A stretch of 13,427 bases of DNA from Phycisphaerales bacterium UBA6054 (GTDB lineage: Bacteria; Planctomycetota; Phycisphaerae; Phycisphaerales; UBA1924): the NCBI GenBank assembly GCA_002429045.1, contig DIYM01000023.1, positions 436-13,862 of the forward strand, given 5' to 3'. Shown one piece after another: positions 1 through 7,053 of this stretch (position 1 is the first letter of the stretch; the number at the start of each line of letters is the position of its first letter). Under the pieces are notes generated by a model that was not told the origin of the DNA, ran no database searches, and saw only the letters and a program-made list of their open reading frames with translations. The translations under genes were made by a program, and so were the position numbers.

Positions 1-1578
1 CTCGAGCACATGATGTTCAAGGGCACAGACTCGATCGGCACCAGCGACCCGGCTCGCGACGACGATTTCCGCGAGCGCCTCGCCGAGATCCGCGAGCAGA
101 TCCGGGCCTACACCCTCGATGTGCAGTACAAACGCCTCTACGCGGGCGAGATCGCCAACCCCTGGGATCCCGCCAACGACACCGACGAACTCCGCGAACT
201 GCGTGCCGAGATGACCGCCCTGGAAGACCAGCAGTCCGAGATCACCATCAAGAACGAGTTCGACTCGGTCTACACCGGGAACGGTGCCTCGGGCATGAAC
301 GCGGGCACGGGCCAGGACTTCACCATCTACTACATCAACGTTCCGAGCAACAAGCTCGAGCTGTGGGCGTGGATGGAGAGCGATCGCCTCATGGATCCAT
401 CGCTCCGCGAGCTCGATGCCGAGCGGCTCGTGGTCGCCGAGGAACGCCGCCAGGTCCTCGAATCCACGCCGACCGGGAAGCTCGACGAACAGTTCAACTC
501 GATGTTCTGGGTCGCGTCGCCGTACAACTGGCCGATCGTCGGGTGGCTCAGCGACATCATGGCGTACACCCAAGACGATTTCCTCGAATACTTCGAGACC
601 CACTACCAGCCGGCGAACCTCACCGGCGTGATCGTCGGTGACTTCAAGCCCGAAGAAGCCAAACAACTGGTCGAGTCCTATTTCGGACGCATCGAGAACA
701 AGCGTGCCAAGCCGGACCCGCTCGTCACCCATTCGGTCCCGCTGCTCGGCGAGATCCGATTCAGCGGCGAGTGCGACTGCCAGGACCAGATCGAGGTCCG
801 CTACCGCTCGGTCCCCTTCGGGCACCCCGATGAAGCGGTCTTCGATGTGATCGCCGACCTGCTCAACGGACGCACCGGCCGGCTGTACAAGTCCCTGATC
901 GAAGAGGACGCCATCGCCGCCCAGGCAAGCGGCTCCAACCGTTCGATGCGGTACGCCGGCATGTTCTCATTCTCGGCACGCCCCAAGGGCGATGCGGACC
1001 TGGCCAGCCTCGAGGCCGCCTGGTACGAAGAGATCGAGCGCCTCAAAGCCGAGCCGGTCTCGGACCGCGAGCTCCAGAAGGTCAAGAACGGCCAGGCGGC
1101 CGACACGTTCCGTGGCTTGCAGGACAACTCGTCGCTCTTTTTCCAACTGGCGATCACCGAGGCCTACGGCGGCTACGAGTACCTCAACGAGTACCCCAAA
1201 CGCATCGCCGCGGTGACCGCGGAAGACATCATGCGTGTCGCCAGCGAGTACTTCGAGGAGCACGAGCGTGCCGTGTCGCACTACACCCGGCGCGGGGACG
1301 GCGAGCAAACACTCCTGACCATCGACGACGTGCGGGAATCGCTCTCCGAAGAGATGGCCGGGATGATGATGCCGCGCCTCGAGGGAGAGGTCGCCAGGAT
1401 CAAAGAGGCAACCGACCCCGAGGCGCTCCGTGCCCAGATCCAGGACATGGAAGCCCAGGCCGACATGATCCCGCCGCAGCTCAAGACCGCGATGGAGTAC
1501 ATCAAACAGCAGACCCAGGCACGGATCGATGAGCTCGAATCCGGAGCCGATTCCGGCGCCGAGGGAGGTGACCAATGA
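1..1578 (+). CDS. M16-family zinc metallopeptidase, catalytic subunit (5' partial)
   Basis: The reading frame is open from base 1, which encodes Leu-Glu-His. This is the end of the M16 HXXEH zinc motif, followed by MMFKGT as in pitrilysin/insulinase-type proteases. The first His and the N-terminus, including any signal peptide, lie outside the window. The third zinc ligand should be a Glu of VVAEERRQ (about residue 147 counted from base 1). Motif-to-Glu spacing is roughly 143 residues instead of the family's 74-76, because of a charged helical insert at about 12-80. The C-terminal M16 domain has GRTGRLY near residue 290, but the Arg/Tyr substrate-binding pair is replaced by Ile300 and Ala307. 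A charged helical tail of about 75 residues ends the protein. The stop overlaps the next M16 gene (ATGA), so the two are co-translated and probably form a heterodimer. Family assignment is secure; substrate and location (periplasm or outer membrane likely) are inferred. Confidence 0.93.
   Translation, partial: LEHMMFKGTDSIGTSDPARDDDFRERLAEIREQIRAYTLDVQYKRLYAGEIANPWDPANDTDELRELRAEMTALEDQQSEITIKNEFDSVYTGNGASGMNAGTGQDFTIYYINVPSNKLELWAWMESDRLMDPSLRELDAERLVVAEERRQVLESTPTGKLDEQFNSMFWVASPYNWPIVGWLSDIMAYTQDDFLEYFETHYQPANLTGVIVGDFKPEEAKQLVESYFGRIENKRAKPDPLVTHSVPLLGEIRFSGECDCQDQIEVRYRSVPFGHPDEAVFDVIADLLNGRTGRLYKSLIEEDAIAAQASGSNRSMRYAGMFSFSARPKGDADLASLEAAWYEEIERLKAEPVSDRELQKVKNGQAADTFRGLQDNSSLFFQLAITEAYGGYEYLNEYPKRIAAVTAEDIMRVASEYFEEHERAVSHYTRRGDGEQTLLTIDDVRESLSEEMAGMMMPRLEGEVARIKEATDPEALRAQIQDMEAQADMIPPQLKTAMEYIKQQTQARIDELESGADSGAEGGDQ
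1564..1571 (+). promoter_or_regulatory. Strong Shine-Dalgarno site of the second M16 gene
   Basis: GGAGGTGA is close to the perfect anti-16S complement. It lies inside the last codons of the upstream gene, with six bases between GGAGG and the ATG at 1575. It fixes the start of the second M16 gene and suggests efficient re-initiation at the ATGA overlap. Confidence 0.8.
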
Positions 1579-3062
1579 ACAAGCTGATCTCTGCCGCGTG
1601 TGCGGCCCTGGCGGTTTCGGGAGCGACGGCCGCGGCCGACGACATCGCGCCCCATCCCAGCCAGATCCAGTTCGAGGAGTTGGTGTTCGAGCCGCCGGTC
1701 GCGGAAGACTTCCGTTACGAGCTCTCCAACGGCATCCCCGTCTTCATGGCGTCGAGCGATGAGTTCCCGCTCGTAACGGTGAGCTTCCGATTCAAGGGCG
1801 GGGGGTACCTCGAACCGGCCGACAAGACCGGGCTGTCCGCCATGACCGGCCAGATGATCCGCACGGGTGGGTCGTCCCTGATGGGACCAAGCGAACTGGA
1901 CGAGGAGTTCGATTTCCTCGCGGCGAACGTCTCGGTCGGGGTCGGCGGCCGCACCGCGAGCGCCACGGTCAACACGCTCACGGACAACCTCGATCGCACC
2001 TTCGAGCTGTTCATGGACATGCTCAAGAACCCGAGATTCGACCAGGACCGCCTCGATACCCTCCGCGGGCAGGCCCTCGAGGGGCTCAAAGGGCGCGACG
2101 ACAACGGCATCTCGATCGCGCTGCGCGAGTTCAACTACCTGGTGTGGGGCGAGGACCATTTCGAGTCACGCCAGCCCACACGCGAATCGCTCGAGTCGAT
2201 CACGCGGGCCGATCTCCGCGCGTTCCACCAGCAGATCTTCCACCCCGGCAATCTGATGATCTCCGTCACAGGCGACTTCGAGAACGGAGAGATGCTCGCG
2301 TTCCTCGAATCGCAGCTCTCGGGCTGGGAGCCCGGCCCGATCGCGCCGGATGTGCCGGCCCCGTCCCACGTCTCCGAGCCCGGGGTGTACTACTACGAGA
2401 AGGATCAGCCCCAGGTCCAGGTGCTCATCGGGCACCGCGGCATGATGCGCGATGACCCCGACGCGATCGAGACCGATGTGATGAACGAGATCCTCGGAGG
2501 TTCCGGCTTCACCTCGCGCATCACAAACTCAGTCCGCACAAGAGAGGGCCTTGCGTACTCGGCCGGCTCGTTCATGCGCAACAGCGTCGAGTACCCCGGC
2601 GTGTTCGCGTCGTACTTCTTCACCCAGGCCCCGACGGCCGCGCTCGCGACACGCCTCGTCTTCGATGAGTTCGACCGGATGCAGAAAGAGCCCGTCACGA
2701 CCGATGAGCTCGAAACCATCCAGAACAGCCTCGTCGAGACCTTCCCACGCAGCTTCGAATCGAAGGGGGCCATGCTCGGGATCTTCATGAGCGATGAGCG
2801 GACAAACCGGCCGGAAGGATACTGGCAGAGCTACCGCGACAAGGTGCGTGCGGTGACCCCGGAGATGGTCCAGGAAGCGGCCAACACCTTCCTGCAGCCC
2901 GAGGACGCGGTCATCGTCGTTGTCGGGCCCTGGGAAGAGATCAAGAAGGGCAACGCCGATTCCGAGCCCGATCCGAACCGGATCGCGACCATGGACGAGT
3001 TCGGCGACGCCACGCAGATCCCGCAACGCGACCCCGAAACGCTCGAGCCAGTCGCGCCGTAA
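1575..3062 (+). CDS. M16-family peptidase homologue, non-catalytic partner subunit
   Basis: This 495-residue protein has two M16-type halves. It starts with a signal peptide (MNKLISAACAALAVSGATAA, cleavage likely before ADD), so it is exported. Where active family members have HXXEH, it has Ala89-Met-Thr-Gly-Gln93, in the context GLSAMTGQMIRTGG, so all zinc ligands of the motif are missing and it cannot be catalytic alone. Its C-terminal half keeps the glycine-rich loop GGSGFTSRI and the Arg321...Tyr328 pair (RTREGLAY) that binds substrate backbone in M16 enzymes. The upstream subunit lacks exactly this pair. Such complementary pairs are known, for example SPH2681/SPH2682 of Sphingomonas sp. 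A1. The ATG overlaps the upstream stop and has a strong ribosome binding site. The gene ends in TAA 46 bases before a GC palindrome. Family is certain; the partnership is inferred from operon structure and motifs. Confidence 0.92.
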   Translation: MNKLISAACAALAVSGATAAADDIAPHPSQIQFEELVFEPPVAEDFRYELSNGIPVFMASSDEFPLVTVSFRFKGGGYLEPADKTGLSAMTGQMIRTGGSSLMGPSELDEEFDFLAANVSVGVGGRTASATVNTLTDNLDRTFELFMDMLKNPRFDQDRLDTLRGQALEGLKGRDDNGISIALREFNYLVWGEDHFESRQPTRESLESITRADLRAFHQQIFHPGNLMISVTGDFENGEMLAFLESQLSGWEPGPIAPDVPAPSHVSEPGVYYYEKDQPQVQVLIGHRGMMRDDPDAIETDVMNEILGGSGFTSRITNSVRTREGLAYSAGSFMRNSVEYPGVFASYFFTQAPTAALATRLVFDEFDRMQKEPVTTDELETIQNSLVETFPRSFESKGAMLGIFMSDERTNRPEGYWQSYRDKVRAVTPEMVQEAANTFLQPEDAVIVVVGPWEEIKKGNADSEPDPNRIATMDEFGDATQIPQRDPETLEPVAP

Positions 3063-3108
3063 CCGCTCGAGACAAGCCCGCATCCGCGAGTTCCGATGCC
3101 GACTCTCC

Positions 3109-3139
3109 GAGGGGCCCGGGCGTACGCCCGGGCCTCTTC
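3109..3139 (+). terminator. GC-rich hairpin, probable terminator of the M16 operon
   Basis: Bases 3113-3134 form a perfect 22-base palindrome, GGCCCGGGCGT followed by its reverse complement. Outward pairing extends to about 3109/3138 with G-U wobbles. The RNA hairpin could have some 13 base pairs and a GTAC loop. It is followed by TCTTC rather than a run of T, so it is a weak intrinsic terminator by the usual rule. It lies 46 bases after the M16 stop and before the next promoter, which fits termination. Confidence 0.5.
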
Positions 3140-3150
3140 AATGCGTCCGG

Positions 3151-3180
3151 TTGCGTGCCACGCACCGGTGCGAGTATGCT
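3151..3180 (+). promoter_or_regulatory. Candidate sigma-70 promoter for the VOC gene
   Basis: TTGCGT (3151-3156), an 18-base spacer and TATGCT (3175-3180) resemble -35 and -10 boxes. Transcription would start near 3187, giving a leader of about 26 bases that contains the GGGAGG ribosome binding site. The -35 match is modest. Confidence 0.4.
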
Positions 3181-3201
3181 GCACAGGCGTTATCGTGCGG
3201 A

Positions 3202-3207
3202 GGGAGG
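3202..3207 (+). promoter_or_regulatory. Shine-Dalgarno site that selects a GTG start
   Basis: GGGAGG lies five bases before the GTG at 3213. The frame stays open upstream to an ATG at 3096, but that would place the terminator hairpin and the promoter inside the coding region. The GTG start is therefore preferred. Confidence 0.75.
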
Positions 3208-3212
3208 CAGCG

Positions 3213-3962
3213 GTGAACGGTCCGTTCTTCTTGGGCGTCGGCGGCGTCGTCAGCGGTGACATCGCGGTTCCCGAGCATGCCAAGGAACTGGCTTTCTACT
3301 CGAAGGTTCTCACGACCGGGATCGCCCCGTTCTGGCGAGACGATCTGTCGAACCGCCACGGCACGCCGATCATCGGCCTGGGTGAACGAACGCCAGAGTA
3401 CGAATCGATCCCGCTGCAGTGGATGCCGCACTGCCAGGTCGCCGATGTCGCGGCCAGCGCAGCGAGGGCTTCCGAAATGGGCGGAACCGAGTTGATGCAC
3501 GGCAAGGACGGCGACGGGAACAGCCAGTGGGCCGCGCTGGCAGACCCGAACGGGGTGGCATTCGGGATCATCCCGATCGTCGATGAAGAAGCGACCGCCG
3601 GCGCGTATCAGCCCGATGGCACGCCCTATATCTCGTGGCTGTCCTTGGTCTCGCCCGGTGTTGAAGCATCATGCGATTTCTACGAGAGCGTCGTCGGTTG
3701 GACGACGATGCAGGCCGATGGTTCGGGGCGCCGCGAGATCCGGCGGGGGGACGGCGCGATCGCCGGAGAGATCTCCCCGGTCTCGCCCGATACGAGCACC
3801 CCTCCCGTCTGGGTGCTCTATCTGCCGGTCGATGATCTCGACGAAAGCCTCCGACGCGCCGCCGAGCACGGCGGCAAGATCATCCGTGAACCGGGCGACT
3901 CGGGCAGGGCCGTGGTGCAGGACCCGGTCGGAGCGTGCTTCGGGCTCGAATCTCGCGGGTGA
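3213..3962 (+). CDS. Two-domain VOC (glyoxalase/bleomycin-resistance fold) protein
   Basis: This 249-residue soluble protein has no signal peptide. It consists of two vicinal-oxygen-chelate domains, about residues 8-121 and 138-247. Domain 1 shows the typical ending LADPNGVAFGIIP, and domain 2 shows DFYESVVGW near its start and VQDPVGACFGLESRG at its end. The tandem layout and the phrase VADVAASAARASEMGG resemble the CFP-30/Rv0577-like group of putative hydroxylases or glyoxalase-like proteins. The His/Glu metal ligands of glyoxalase I are not obvious, so I do not claim lactoylglutathione lyase activity; the substrate is unknown. The GTG start is chosen from its ribosome binding site. It appears monocistronic, between its own promoter and a separate promoter for the next gene. 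Confidence 0.85.
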   Translation: MNGPFFLGVGGVVSGDIAVPEHAKELAFYSKVLTTGIAPFWRDDLSNRHGTPIIGLGERTPEYESIPLQWMPHCQVADVAASAARASEMGGTELMHGKDGDGNSQWAALADPNGVAFGIIPIVDEEATAGAYQPDGTPYISWLSLVSPGVEASCDFYESVVGWTTMQADGSGRREIRRGDGAIAGEISPVSPDTSTPPVWVLYLPVDDLDESLRRAAEHGGKIIREPGDSGRAVVQDPVGACFGLESRG

Positions 3963-3985
3963 GCCCGACACGTCCATGCCGATCC

Positions 3986-4018
3986 CCGTTCGGCCCAGAA
4001 CCGTTCGGCCCAGAACCG
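3986..4018 (+). repeat. 15-bp tandem repeat with GTTC-N6-GAAC inverted ends
   Basis: The unit CCGTTCGGCCCAGAA occurs twice in exact tandem (3986-4000, 4001-4015), followed by CCG of a third copy. Each unit contains GTTC-N6-GAAC, an inverted repeat, giving two dyads in helical register problems (15 bp apart, about one and a half turns). It lies about 20 bp upstream of the -35 box of the glycoside hydrolase gene. It may be an operator or only a small duplication after the VOC stop. Confidence 0.7.
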
Positions 4019-4037
4019 CGGCGATGCAAGTGCTTTC

Positions 4038-4066
4038 TTGAAATCGGCGTGGTCTTCCATTAGCAT
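4038..4066 (+). promoter_or_regulatory. Candidate sigma-70 promoter of the glycoside hydrolase gene
   Basis: TTGAAA (4038-4043, five of six consensus bases), a 17-base spacer and TAGCAT (4061-4066, four of six) make a good housekeeping-type promoter. The start point would be near 4073, leaving a leader of about 40 bases before the ATG at 4114. This stretch is less GC-rich than its surroundings. Confidence 0.5.
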
Positions 4067-4113
4067 CCCGATCATGCCCGCCCAGGGGGGCATCTTCGAG
4101 AGAGCCACGCCCG

Positions 4114-7053
4114 ATGCCGATCCGCAGCCAACCCGTTGCCCCCCTTGTTCTTTCCGCACTCGCCGCCGGGGCGGCCCACGCGTCCGGGCCCCGAGACGCC
4201 ACACGGCCGATCGAGATCGGGTTCCTGTGGCACATGCACCAGCCCCTCTACATCCCGGCGCTGGATCCCTTCCAGGCCGACCCGTTCTTCTCGTACTCGG
4301 TGCCCGACATCCACAATCAGCGGCTCGGCCCGTACACGACCTGGCCCGCCGACGCGGTCAACGCCGGCTCGTTCCTGCCGAACCTGGGCGCCCACGTGAG
4401 CTTCTCCGGTTCGCTCATCGAAAACCTCAACACGCTCGCGTCGTCCGGCATCAACGGAGGGATCTGGTCCGACTGGTCCAGCACCTACCGCAACGAGCAG
4501 TCCCCGATCCCGCCCTCCAACCACACCGCTTTGGGCAACCCGCGACTCGAGATGATCGGCTTCGGCTACCACCACCCGCTGATGCCGCTGATCGACGAAC
4601 GCTCGATCCGCCTCCAGATCAGGCTGCACAAGACCGTCCATGCGCAGACCTGGCAGACCGGCTACTCAGAGGGCATCTTCCCGCCCGAGACCGCGTTCTC
4701 GACCCGCATGATCCCCGCCCTCGTCGCCGAGGGCATCCGCTGGACGCTCGTGGACAACATCCATTTCGACCGGACCGCGCAGGGATACCCGCACACAGAC
4801 GCGACCGGCATCGCCGCCCCGAACCGCGCCGATCAGATCAACCCCGACCCCGCGCTCAACGGCGGGCGATGGGTTCAACTCAACAACCTCTGGGCACCCT
4901 CTCGGGTCTCGGTGCCGTTCGGATACCAGCCCCACCTCACGCAGCATGTCGATCCTGATACGGGCGCGATCACACGGATGATCGCCGTGCCAGCGGCTCG
5001 GTACGAGGGGAACGAGGACGGGCGCGGCGGCTACGGCGCGTTCCTCTACGACCAGGTCATGGACGCGTACCTGCCGGACAACACCGACCCCGGCAGACCG
5101 ATGTTTGTCATGCTCCACCACGACGGCGACAACTTCGGCGGAGGCTCGGAGGGCTACTACAACAGCAACTTCCGCAACATGGTCGAATGGGTCCGCAACG
5201 ACCCGGACTACAACGTCACCACGGTCGACGATTACCTCGAACGCTTCCCCGTCCCCGCGGGCGCGCTCATCCACATCGAGGACGGCTCATGGGCCGGAGC
5301 GGATTCGGGCGACCCCGAGTTCAAGAAGTGGCTGGGCGGTGATGTTTCCCCGGGCGGCGTCTCGCCCGATCTGAACTCATGGGCCGCCATCACCGCGGCG
5401 ACCAACGCCGCCTACCGGCTCGAGCAGACCGACCCGATCGACTTGGATTCGGACCTCGAGATGCTCCACGTCCTCAACAAGTCGGGCGACCCCGTGCACC
5501 GCGCCTGGTCGTGGCTCCTCAACGGGCAGGCGTCCGACTACTGGTACTGGGACGGCACCGAGGTCTGGGACTCGAACCCCACGCGGGCGGCCAACGAGGC
5601 CGTCGCGATCGCCGAGCCAGCCATCGCAGCGTCGGCGACCGCCGACCTCACCGGGCCAACGATCTTCGTGCCGCAACGCGAGCCCTACAACCCGGGCGCC
5701 GTCGAGTTCGGCATGCCCCAGCCCAGCGACTTCGAGGTCTGGACCCTCGTCTACGACACCGCAGGCCTGTCGTCTGTCACCCTCAGGTGGCGCACCGACC
5801 TCGACGCCCAAAACCCGCTCAACTCCATCCAGAACGAGACCTACGCGGGCGGCCCGGAGGTCACCGCCTGGAACAGCGAACCGATGACCGCCTCGGTCGT
5901 GCCCACGCCGCCCGGCGTGATGAACGCGACCCGCAAGGCGATGCGCTACGGCGCCATGATCACCGGACAGAGCGACGTGCTGATCGACTACTACGTCGAA
6001 GCCGTCGACCAGTCCGGCAACATCGCCCGCTCACCCATCCGCCACGTCTGGGTCGGCAACAACACCATCGACGGCGGCGACCGCGTCGTCCTCGATCCTG
6101 AGACGCCCGTCGCCAGGCAGAACGTCACGATCTCATACAACCCCGCCGGCGCCCCGCTGAGCGCGTCCGGCCCCATGTACCTCCACTACGGTTTCAACGG
6201 TTGGTCGAACGTCATCTCACCCGACCCGCAGATGTCCGACCCCGACGGCGACGGCGTCTTCGAGATCTCCGTCCCGGTCGCGCCCGACGCGTCCGACATC
6301 AACATGGTCTTCAACAACGGCGCGGGCGTCTGGGACAACAACAGCGGCCAGGACTGGTCCTTCGCCGTCGAGGGCGGGCAGCCCGGCGACAACTGGACCA
6401 TCGACGGCACGCTCGACGCCGACGCCCGGGTCGTCGCCCAACGCAACGGGCTGACACTCTGGGCCGGGGTCAAGGGCGACAGCCTGTACCTCGCCACCAA
6501 CCCCGCCTCGGGCGGCATCGACCGCTTCGTGCTCATCGCCGATCAGCCCGGATCGATGCGGGACGCGATGTGGGGCAAGGCGGGCCAGGTCGCCGCGTGG
6601 TCGGCGTTCGGTGCCAACGAAGCCGACAACGGCTTCAACGCGTGGTTCGACCAGTCGGCCCCGTCGCAGATCGCCCAGGGCTCGGTCCTCGAGATGACCA
6701 TCTCGCTCGCCGGTGAGTTCGGTCCCGGCACCGACCGGCTCCGCGTCGCCGTCGCGGGTTACCAGACAGCAGACGGCGGGTCGCTCGTTCCGTCAACCCA
6801 GATCGGCCTGGACATCGACGCGAATGCCAACATCGAGCCGTCCGAGTTTCTCAGCCTCTCGCTCTGCGACCTCGGGCTGGACTGCTGCCCGCCCGACATC
6901 ACCGGCGACGGCGCCCTCAACTTCTTCGATGTCGCAGGCTTCATCGGGCTCTACAACGCGCAGGACCCCGAAGCCGACCTCGACGACAACAGCCGCTTCA
7001 ACTTCTTCGACATCGCCGCCTACATCGCGCTCTTCAACGCCGGCTGCCCCTGA
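4114..7053 (+). CDS. Secreted GH57-like alpha-glucan hydrolase with CBM25 and C-terminal dockerin
   Basis: This is a 979-residue exported enzyme. A signal peptide (about residues 1-23, ending AHA) leads into a catalytic domain with GH57 hallmarks. These are HMHQP at 40-44, FPPET with Glu192 as candidate nucleophile, and HDGDNFGG at 336-343 with Asp337 as candidate acid/base. An Ig/Fn3-like segment follows (about 525-655). Next is a CBM25-like starch-binding module (about 665-765), recognised by YLHYGFNGW at 689-697 and VFNNGAGVWDNN at 732-743. A beta-rich module (about 766-905), possibly CBM9/DOMON-like, starts at WTIDGTLD. The end (about 924-979) is a dockerin with two calcium-loop repeats at Asp928 and Asp955, closing in GCP. 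The likely role is extracellular starch or glycogen degradation at the cell surface. No transporter or regulator for glucans is adjacent. Catalytic residues are assigned by motif only. The 3' end overlaps a minus-strand gene by 34 bp. Confidence 0.85.
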   Translation: MPIRSQPVAPLVLSALAAGAAHASGPRDATRPIEIGFLWHMHQPLYIPALDPFQADPFFSYSVPDIHNQRLGPYTTWPADAVNAGSFLPNLGAHVSFSGSLIENLNTLASSGINGGIWSDWSSTYRNEQSPIPPSNHTALGNPRLEMIGFGYHHPLMPLIDERSIRLQIRLHKTVHAQTWQTGYSEGIFPPETAFSTRMIPALVAEGIRWTLVDNIHFDRTAQGYPHTDATGIAAPNRADQINPDPALNGGRWVQLNNLWAPSRVSVPFGYQPHLTQHVDPDTGAITRMIAVPAARYEGNEDGRGGYGAFLYDQVMDAYLPDNTDPGRPMFVMLHHDGDNFGGGSEGYYNSNFRNMVEWVRNDPDYNVTTVDDYLERFPVPAGALIHIEDGSWAGADSGDPEFKKWLGGDVSPGGVSPDLNSWAAITAATNAAYRLEQTDPIDLDSDLEMLHVLNKSGDPVHRAWSWLLNGQASDYWYWDGTEVWDSNPTRAANEAVAIAEPAIAASATADLTGPTIFVPQREPYNPGAVEFGMPQPSDFEVWTLVYDTAGLSSVTLRWRTDLDAQNPLNSIQNETYAGGPEVTAWNSEPMTASVVPTPPGVMNATRKAMRYGAMITGQSDVLIDYYVEAVDQSGNIARSPIRHVWVGNNTIDGGDRVVLDPETPVARQNVTISYNPAGAPLSASGPMYLHYGFNGWSNVISPDPQMSDPDGDGVFEISVPVAPDASDINMVFNNGAGVWDNNSGQDWSFAVEGGQPGDNWTIDGTLDADARVVAQRNGLTLWAGVKGDSLYLATNPASGGIDRFVLIADQPGSMRDAMWGKAGQVAAWSAFGANEADNGFNAWFDQSAPSQIAQGSVLEMTISLAGEFGPGTDRLRVAVAGYQTADGGSLVPSTQIGLDIDANANIEPSEFLSLSLCDLGLDCCPPDITGDGALNFFDVAGFIGLYNAQDPEADLDDNSRFNFFDIAAYIALFNAGCP
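6883..7050 (+). other. Dockerin domain with two F-hand calcium-loop repeats, ending in Gly-Cys-Pro
   Basis: After a Cys-Cys pair, the first repeat is DITGDGALNFFDVAGFIGLYN and the second DLDDNSRFNFFDIAAYIALFN (positions 6895 and 6976 onward). They share N-F-F-D-(V/I)-A-x-(F/Y)-I-x-L-(Y/F)-N. The final Gly-Cys-Pro matches the dockerin type reported widely in Phycisphaerales, which probably sorts or anchors secreted proteins rather than building a clostridial cellulosome. Confidence 0.8.

Noticed and set aside
3096..3212. Longer N-terminus for the VOC protein from the ATG at 3096
   Set aside because: It would translate through the terminator hairpin and promoter; GTG 3213 has a ribosome binding site and fits the family length.
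3986..4018. Tandem repeat as a LexA box or CRISPR fragment
   Set aside because: The spacing does not fit known LexA sites, and there are only two adjoining copies with no spacer.
4038..4958. 306-codon plus-strand frame overlapping the start of the glycoside hydrolase
   Set aside because: Its composition is Arg/Pro/His-rich shadow sequence, and the other frame has a signal peptide and GH57 motifs.
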